Positions 59,534-64,000 of a stretch of DNA of 64,000 bases are shown one piece after another. The position numbers and the translations under genes are program-made. The stretch is from Bacillota bacterium (GTDB lineage: Bacteria; Bacillota; Bacilli; Paenibacillales; NBRC-103111): the NCBI GenBank assembly GCA_023393235.1, contig JAEWMH010000119.1, positions 4,441 through 68,440 on the forward strand, written 5' to 3'. The first letter of the stretch is position 1; each line of letters opens with the position of its first letter. The notes under the pieces were generated by a model, which was not told the origin of the DNA, did not search any database, and worked only from the letters and a program-made list of their open reading frames with translations.

Positions 59534-59562
59534 TTGCCGGATTCAGTGCCTTCCGGTATAAT
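59534..59562 (+). promoter_or_regulatory. Promoter of the pheB-hom-thrB-pheA-ilvE operon
   Basis: TTGCCG (59534-59539), 17-bp spacer, perfect TATAAT (59557-59562). Start of transcription near 59569, about 42 nt before the pheB start; no room for a T-box leader. Confidence 0.75.
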
Positions 59563-59610
59563 GTCCACAATACGAAAACAAAAGTCTCTTTGGAGAGGAC
59601 GAAATCCGGA

Positions 59611-60063
59611 ATGTCGGAAACGAAAATCAACGATCGCTACTACTTGGTACGCCAAGACATTTTGCCGGAAGCGCTGGTCAAGACCATGCAAGTTAAGGAA
59701 ATGCTGGCGCAGGGCCAGGCCAGAACCATTCACGAAGCGGTGGATAAGGCAGGGCTTTCCCGCAGCGCTTTCTATAAATACAAGGACGGCATTTTCCCTC
59801 TGAGCAAGCTGGAGCGGGAACGGATCGTGACCATCTCGATGGATTTGGAGAACCGTTCGGGCATCCTGTCGAAGGTGCTGGGGCTGATTGCCGGTCTCGA
59901 GGGGAATGTGCTGACTATTCACCAGTCCATCCCTCTTCAGGGAATGGCCAATGTGGTCATTTCCGTGGATACCTCCCTGATGGGTGAGCAGTTTGTCACC
60001 TTCATCGAGACGCTGCGCGGCCATGACGGGGTGAAGCGTGTCTCCATTGTGGGACAGGGCTAA
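59611..60063 (+). CDS. pheB: ACT-domain protein PheB
   Basis: A 150-residue regulator-like protein: N-terminal helical region YYLVRQDILPEALVKTMQVK and EAVDKAGLSRSAFYKYKDGI, then an ACT domain (SMDLENRSGILSKVLGLIAG, GNVLTIHQSIPLQGMANV). Named PheB in B. subtilis, where it precedes pheA; biochemical role is unclear, likely amino-acid sensing. ATG 59611 is chosen since GGAGAGG lies upstream; the frame extends to 59527. First gene of the operon. Confidence 0.9.
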   Translation: MSETKINDRYYLVRQDILPEALVKTMQVKEMLAQGQARTIHEAVDKAGLSRSAFYKYKDGIFPLSKLERERIVTISMDLENRSGILSKVLGLIAGLEGNVLTIHQSIPLQGMANVVISVDTSLMGEQFVTFIETLRGHDGVKRVSIVGQG

Positions 60064-60114
60064 CCGGAGCGTCCGCGGCTTATTATAGAAAGAGAGAGAA
60101 CAGGAGGAATCACT

Positions 60115-61398
60115 GTGACCATCAAAGTGGGTTTGCTCGGCCTGGGTACGGTAGGAACCGGGGTTGTGCGGATCGTAGAGGGGCATCAGGAGGACCTGCA
60201 AAGACAGACGGGTCTGGGAATCCATATTGAGAAGGTGCTGGTTCAGGATATATCCAAAGCCCGGCCTGTTGCTTTTGGGGACGGAGTATTAACCGATAAG
60301 CCTGCGGACATTATCGCCAATCCCGACATTGACGTGGTTATTGAGGTGATGGGCGGCATCGAACCCGCCAAAAGCTATGTGCTGGAGGCGATTTCCCGGG
60401 GCAAGCATATTGTGACCGCCAACAAGGACCTGATGGCCCTGCACGGTGAGGAAATTATGACCGAAGCCGCAGCCCATGGCTGCGATGTTTTCTATGAAGC
60501 CAGTGTAGCCGGCGGCATTCCTATTATTCGGACGCTGACGGAGGGGTTTTCCTCCGACCGGATCACCAAGGTGATGGGAATCGTGAACGGCACCACCAAC
60601 TATATTTTGACCAAAATGAGCAAAAAAGGCGCCGCCTATGAGGATGTGCTGAAGGAGGCCCAGCAGCTGGGTTATGCCGAGGCCAATCCCAGCTCGGATG
60701 TGGATGGCCTGGATGCCGCCCGCAAAATGACCATTCTGGCTACCTTGGCGTTCCGCACCAATGTGGATTTGACCGATGTGAAGGTGGAGGGCATCCGCAA
60801 GGTCAGCAAGGAGGACATTGCCTACGGCAAACGGCTGGGCTATGAAATCAAGCTTCTGGGTATCGCCGAATGCCACCAGGATGAAATCAGCGTCAGCGTG
60901 CAGCCCACCATGGTGAAAACGACCCATCCTCTGGCATCCGTCAACGGCGTGTTTAATGCAGTATATGTGAATGGGGAATCTGTTGGTGAAACTATGTTTT
61001 ACGGGCCCGGGGCAGGCGAGCTGCCTACGGCGACATCCATCGTATCCGACCTGGTGAATGTGGTGAAGAACCTGCGTATGGGTGTCAACGGCCGGACCGC
61101 CACTTTGGCCTACAAGGAAAAGAAGCTGCGGGCGGATTCCCAAATCTGCTCGAAGTTTTATATCCTCCTGCATGTAGCCGATAAAGCAGGGGTGCTGGCC
61201 CGGATTACCCAGGTGTTCGCCGACAATGAGGTCAGTCTGGAGTCTGTGAACCAGCAGCCCAATCCGGTGAACCCCATGGCCGAAATCATCATCATTACCC
61301 ACACCGCCAACCAGGCGGCCATGAACCAGGTGCTGGACGCCTTCAACAAGCTGGATGTGGTACAGGAAATCAAGAGCGTTTACCGTGTCGAAGGTTAA
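60115..61398 (+). CDS. hom: Homoserine dehydrogenase
   Basis: A 427-residue enzyme reducing aspartate semialdehyde to homoserine with NAD(P)H for threonine and methionine. N-terminal Rossmann motif VGLLGLGTVGTGVVRIVEGH, the DVVIEVMGGIEPA block, HIVTANKDLMAL with the catalytic Lys, ASVAGGIPII, GIVNGTTNYILTKM, LGYAEANPSSDVDGLDAARK, and a C-terminal ACT domain (LLHVADKAGVLARITQVF) for feedback by threonine. GTG 60115 after AGGAGGAATC. The thrB gene follows in 13 bp. Confidence 0.97.
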   Translation: MTIKVGLLGLGTVGTGVVRIVEGHQEDLQRQTGLGIHIEKVLVQDISKARPVAFGDGVLTDKPADIIANPDIDVVIEVMGGIEPAKSYVLEAISRGKHIVTANKDLMALHGEEIMTEAAAHGCDVFYEASVAGGIPIIRTLTEGFSSDRITKVMGIVNGTTNYILTKMSKKGAAYEDVLKEAQQLGYAEANPSSDVDGLDAARKMTILATLAFRTNVDLTDVKVEGIRKVSKEDIAYGKRLGYEIKLLGIAECHQDEISVSVQPTMVKTTHPLASVNGVFNAVYVNGESVGETMFYGPGAGELPTATSIVSDLVNVVKNLRMGVNGRTATLAYKEKKLRADSQICSKFYILLHVADKAGVLARITQVFADNEVSLESVNQQPNPVNPMAEIIIITHTANQAAMNQVLDAFNKLDVVQEIKSVYRVEG

Positions 61399-61411
61399 AG
61401 GAGAAACGATC

Positions 61412-62395
61412 ATGTTAAAGCATATAGAAGGAGTCCGGGTCCGGGTTCCGGCCAGCACGGCCAATCTGGGACCGGGCTTCGATTCTCTTGGCCTGGCGCT
61501 TTCCTTATATACCTGGATCGAAATGCGTGCCGCCAAGGATCGGACGGAGTTTCATTATTATGGGGAGCAGCTGGCGGATAAAGGGCTGCCCACGGACAAA
61601 ACCAACCTGGTGTACAAGGTGGCCCAGCAGGTGTTCCGCAAAGCGGGTGTGGACGTACCGGAGCTGGAGGTTTCCATGTACAGCGACGTTCCCCTGACCC
61701 GGGGGCTAGGGAGCAGCGCATCCACCATTGTAGGTGCCCTGACGGCTGCTAACGCTTTGATCGGCTCACCCTTGTCAACCGATGATTTGTTCCAGATGGC
61801 CAGCGCTATGGAGAAGCATCCGGACAATGTGGGGGCTTCTCTTTTTGGAGGGTTAGCCGTAGCCTTCTGGGACGGGGAACGGGCGGAATGCATCAAGGTG
61901 GAGCCCCATCCGCAGTTGGAGACCCTGGTAGCCATCCCCAGGTTCCAGCTCTCCACGGAAAAGGCCCGGAATGTGCTGCCCAAGGAGCTTTCCATGAAGG
62001 ACGCCGTATTCAATGTGGGCCACTCCAATCTTCTGGTTGCGGCCTTGTGCACAGGCCGGCTGGAGATGATCCGCCACGCTATGAAGGATGCGCTCCACCA
62101 GCCGTACCGGGCCTCTCTGGTGCCGGGGATGGCGGAGATTCTCCGGGACGCCCCCGAGCACGGGGCATTGGGTATCGCACTGTCCGGCGCGGGGCCGACG
62201 ATGTTCGCCCTGGTGGACCGGGAATCCGGCCGCAAGGAGGAGCTGGAGCAGTTCCTGCATAAGAGCTTCGGAGCCGCCGGAATCGAAGCGGATACCCTGT
62301 GGCTGATGCCCGATTCGGAAGGGCCGCAGCTTACACTCTTGACACCGGAATCTCCTTCGGGTACATTTATCGAAAACATCAAGGAGCTGCGATGA
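61412..62395 (+). CDS. thrB: Homoserine kinase
   Basis: A 327-residue GHMP-family kinase phosphorylating homoserine. ATP-binding loop PLTRGLGSSASTIVGAL (about 91-107), N-terminal VRVPASTANLGPGFDSLGLA, and the C-terminal GIALSGAGPTMFALVD. ATG 61412 has AAAGGAG 8 nt upstream. The threonine synthase gene thrC is not in the window, unusual because hom-thrC-thrB is common. Confidence 0.96.
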   Translation: MLKHIEGVRVRVPASTANLGPGFDSLGLALSLYTWIEMRAAKDRTEFHYYGEQLADKGLPTDKTNLVYKVAQQVFRKAGVDVPELEVSMYSDVPLTRGLGSSASTIVGALTAANALIGSPLSTDDLFQMASAMEKHPDNVGASLFGGLAVAFWDGERAECIKVEPHPQLETLVAIPRFQLSTEKARNVLPKELSMKDAVFNVGHSNLLVAALCTGRLEMIRHAMKDALHQPYRASLVPGMAEILRDAPEHGALGIALSGAGPTMFALVDRESGRKEELEQFLHKSFGAAGIEADTLWLMPDSEGPQLTLLTPESPSGTFIENIKELR

Positions 62396-62445
62396 AATTT
62401 AGCGGTGCTTATTTTGCCGCAGTGACGATAAGGAGAGGTTCGGGA

Positions 62446-63336
62446 GTGAAGCGCATCGGTTATTTAGGCCCTGAGTGGACGGTTTCCCATGAATCGGCGG
62501 CATTATTTTTCCAGGGGGAACAGCATGCCTTCTTCCCGTTTAAGCTGGTGGCGGATATTTTTGCCGCTGCGGTGGACGGCTCCATTGATTATGGAGTTGT
62601 TCCCATCGAGAACACCATTGAGGGTTCTGTCCGTATGCATGTGGATTCCCTGGTTCAGGAGGACAGCCCGCCGATACGGGCGGAGTGGACCTACCCCTCC
62701 AGGCAGAATCTCATCGGCCACGGGGACGAGCTGCTGCTGAAGAACGGCGGCGGAACCGATTATGCCCGCATCCGCAAAATTTTCTCCAAGGATGTGGCCA
62801 TTGCCCAATGCCACCGGTTCCTGAACGCGCACATGCCCGATGTGGAATTCGAATATGTGAACAGCACGGCCCATGGCATCCAGCTGGTGAAGGAGAATCC
62901 GGGCAAGGGCTGGGCGGCCATCGGCACGAAGCATGCCAGCCGTATGTATGATCTGGCTCTGTTGGCGGAGAATATTACCGACCATCACAATAACTATACC
63001 CGGTTCGTCCTGATCGGCCGGGACAAGCCGGAGCTGCAGCCTTCGGACAACTGGAAAACCACCATTTTGGTCACCCTGCCGGAGGATTTTCCAGGTGCTC
63101 TGCATCAGGTGCTGTCCGCCTTTGCCTGGCGCCGGATCAACCTGACCAAAATTGAATCCCGTCCTACCAAGCTGAAGCTTGGCAGCTATTATTTCTATAT
63201 CGATGTGGAAGGAACGACGGAATCGGTACTATTGCCTGCCGCCCTGGAGGAAATTGAAGCTTTGGGCTGTTTGGTCCGCGTACTGGGCTCCTATCCCAGC
63301 TATCCCTACGAAATTCTGAAGGAGGTTCAGGCGTAA
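62446..63336 (+). CDS. pheA: Prephenate dehydratase
   Basis: A 296-residue enzyme converting prephenate to phenylpyruvate in phenylalanine synthesis. Catalytic PDT domain: RIGYLGPEWTVSHESAAL, VVPIENTIEGSV with the ENT(I/S)EG motif, and the NNYTRFVLIGRD segment carrying the catalytic Thr-Arg-Phe; an ACT domain follows (LPEDFPGALHQVLSAFAWRR, LTKIESRPTKLKLG, with ESRP for Phe binding). GTG 62446 is 9 nt after AAGGAGA; an ATG at 62392 overlapping the thrB stop is possible. Confidence 0.94.
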   Translation: MKRIGYLGPEWTVSHESAALFFQGEQHAFFPFKLVADIFAAAVDGSIDYGVVPIENTIEGSVRMHVDSLVQEDSPPIRAEWTYPSRQNLIGHGDELLLKNGGGTDYARIRKIFSKDVAIAQCHRFLNAHMPDVEFEYVNSTAHGIQLVKENPGKGWAAIGTKHASRMYDLALLAENITDHHNNYTRFVLIGRDKPELQPSDNWKTTILVTLPEDFPGALHQVLSAFAWRRINLTKIESRPTKLKLGSYYFYIDVEGTTESVLLPAALEEIEALGCLVRVLGSYPSYPYEILKEVQA

Positions 63337-64000
63337 TGTCGGAGCAATGGATTTATCTCAACGGAGAGTTTGTCACGAAGGAAAATGCCAAGGTTTCCGT
63401 GTATGACCACGGATTTTTGTATGGAGACGGGATTTTCGAGGGTATCCGGCTTTATAACGGGAATATCTTTAAACTAAGAGAGCATCTGGACCGTCTGTAC
63501 GATTCGGCCAAGTCCATCATGCTGGAGATTCCCTTGTCCTATGAGGAGATGCAGGAGGCGGTAGCCGAAACACTCCGCAAGAATAACCTCAAAAACGGCT
63601 ATATCCGTTTGGTCGTATCCCGCGGCCCCGGCGATCTGGGTCTGGATCCCCGCCGTTCCCCTCAGGCATGGGTCATTATCATTGCGGAGCAGCTGGCTAT
63701 TTATCCGGAGGAAGCCTATGTGAACGGGCTGAAAACCATCTCCGTCTCCCCCCGCCGGAATTTGCCGGACGCGTTGAACCCCAAGATCAAGTCCCTGAAT
63801 TATCTGAACAATATTCTGGTGAAAATCCAGTCCAACCTGGCCGGTGTCGGCGAAGCGATTATGCTGAACTCCCAAGGTTATGTAGCAGAGGGCTCGTCGG
63901 ATAATATTTTTATCGTCAAACGCGGCGTTGTGTTTACTCCTCCCTGTTATTGCGGTGCGCTGGAGGGGATTACCCGCCTGGCCATTATTGAGCTGTGTGC
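63336..64000 (+). CDS. ilvE: Branched-chain amino acid aminotransferase (C-terminal end cut)
   Basis: The first about 221 residues of a class IV (fold IV) PLP aminotransferase. The N-terminal segment WIYLNGEFVTKENAKVSVYD, HGFLYGDGIFEGIRLYNG and LREHLDRLYDSAKSI are IlvE-type, as are the Arg loop RLVVSRGPGDLGLD and the PLP-Lys region NPKIKSLNYLNNILVKIQ, then EAIMLNSQGYVAEGSSDNIF. It transaminates leucine, isoleucine and valine. ATG overlaps the pheA stop by 1 bp. The frame stays open to the window end. D-amino acid transaminase is a related alternative, less likely from the start motif. Confidence 0.92.
   Translation, partial: MSEQWIYLNGEFVTKENAKVSVYDHGFLYGDGIFEGIRLYNGNIFKLREHLDRLYDSAKSIMLEIPLSYEEMQEAVAETLRKNNLKNGYIRLVVSRGPGDLGLDPRRSPQAWVIIIAEQLAIYPEEAYVNGLKTISVSPRRNLPDALNPKIKSLNYLNNILVKIQSNLAGVGEAIMLNSQGYVAEGSSDNIFIVKRGVVFTPPCYCGALEGITRLAIIELC

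Noticed and set aside
1..64000. tRNA, rRNA, insertion sequences, prophage or replication origin.
   Set aside because: I saw no cloverleaf-like sequences, transposase or phage genes, DnaA-box clusters or rRNA-like stretches; small divergent ones could still escape reading by eye.

Overview
The window looks like a chromosomal segment of a spore-forming member of the Paenibacillaceae, most likely Paenibacillus or a close relative. The evidence is moderately GC-rich DNA with Firmicute-type Shine-Dalgarno sites (AAGGAGG) and frequent TTG/GTG starts, a Spo0B-type phosphotransferase inside the rplU-prp-rpmA-spo0B-obg cluster, an S-layer-homology protein, two HelD-type RNA polymerase-recycling ATPases and LTA-synthase-like genes. 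I see no rRNA, tRNA, prophage, transposase or CRISPR array. Both ends cut a gene: a LysR regulator at the left (minus strand) and ilvE at the right.

Layout. 0-4 kb: a LysR gene divergent from sdhCAB (succinate dehydrogenase). 4-6 kb: a MarR/MFS efflux pair with a promoter-embedded operator. 6-8 kb: the first HelD-like ATPase (minus). 8.3-10.6 kb: a LacI regulator and a GH88 unsaturated glucuronyl hydrolase. 10.7-19.5 kb, all minus: a cation-efflux transporter, PHP phosphatase, LysR, histidine kinase/response regulator pair, NagD-like HAD phosphatase and the second HelD. 20.3-25.6 kb: malic enzyme, aspartase, AhpC and AhpF. 25.6-28.5 kb: a three-gene ABC-2 exporter behind a ykkC-like riboswitch leader. 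28.8-34.2 kb: two ECF sigma factors, a DUF4179 protein, CheX-like, SDR and DEAD-box helicase genes. 34.2-46.2 kb: a membrane-anchored FAD protein, SLH protein, methyltransferase, aminotransferase, KduI, aldose epimerase, PNPOx-like, a membrane hydrolase and an AraC regulator. 46.2-52.1 kb (minus): LTA-synthase-like, fosmidomycin-resistance MFS, phosphatidylserine decarboxylase and a YqeK-HAD fusion. 52.3-64 kb: an adenosine-deaminase-like gene, the rplU-obg cluster, TrpD-like and Nudix genes, and an amino-acid operon pheB-hom-thrB-pheA-ilvE.

How genes work together. Sdh, malic enzyme and aspartase cover the succinate-fumarate-malate part of central metabolism. AhpC/AhpF form one peroxidase system. 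The GH88 product, an unsaturated uronate that rearranges to 5-keto-4-deoxyuronate, is the substrate of KduI encoded 30 kb away. Prp trims the N-terminal extension of L27 encoded by the next gene. Homoserine dehydrogenase and kinase are nested between the two pheB/pheA genes.

The most striking unexplained structure is intergenic. Four regions (19896, 28545, 40958 and 59059) each hold an element of exactly 183 bp with the same geometry: TAACGG, 50 bp later TAACGG, then the inverted CCGTTA pair, again 50 bp apart. The sequence between these anchors has diverged, but the spacing is identical in all four. A second family of 51-bp inverted-repeat elements (CCCCCAAAAGT, 29 nt, ACTTTTGGGGG) occurs three times. 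Other noteworthy items are the ykkC-like switch, a promoter-terminator small RNA candidate, a structured leader before the LTA-synthase-like gene and a probable CTG start codon.
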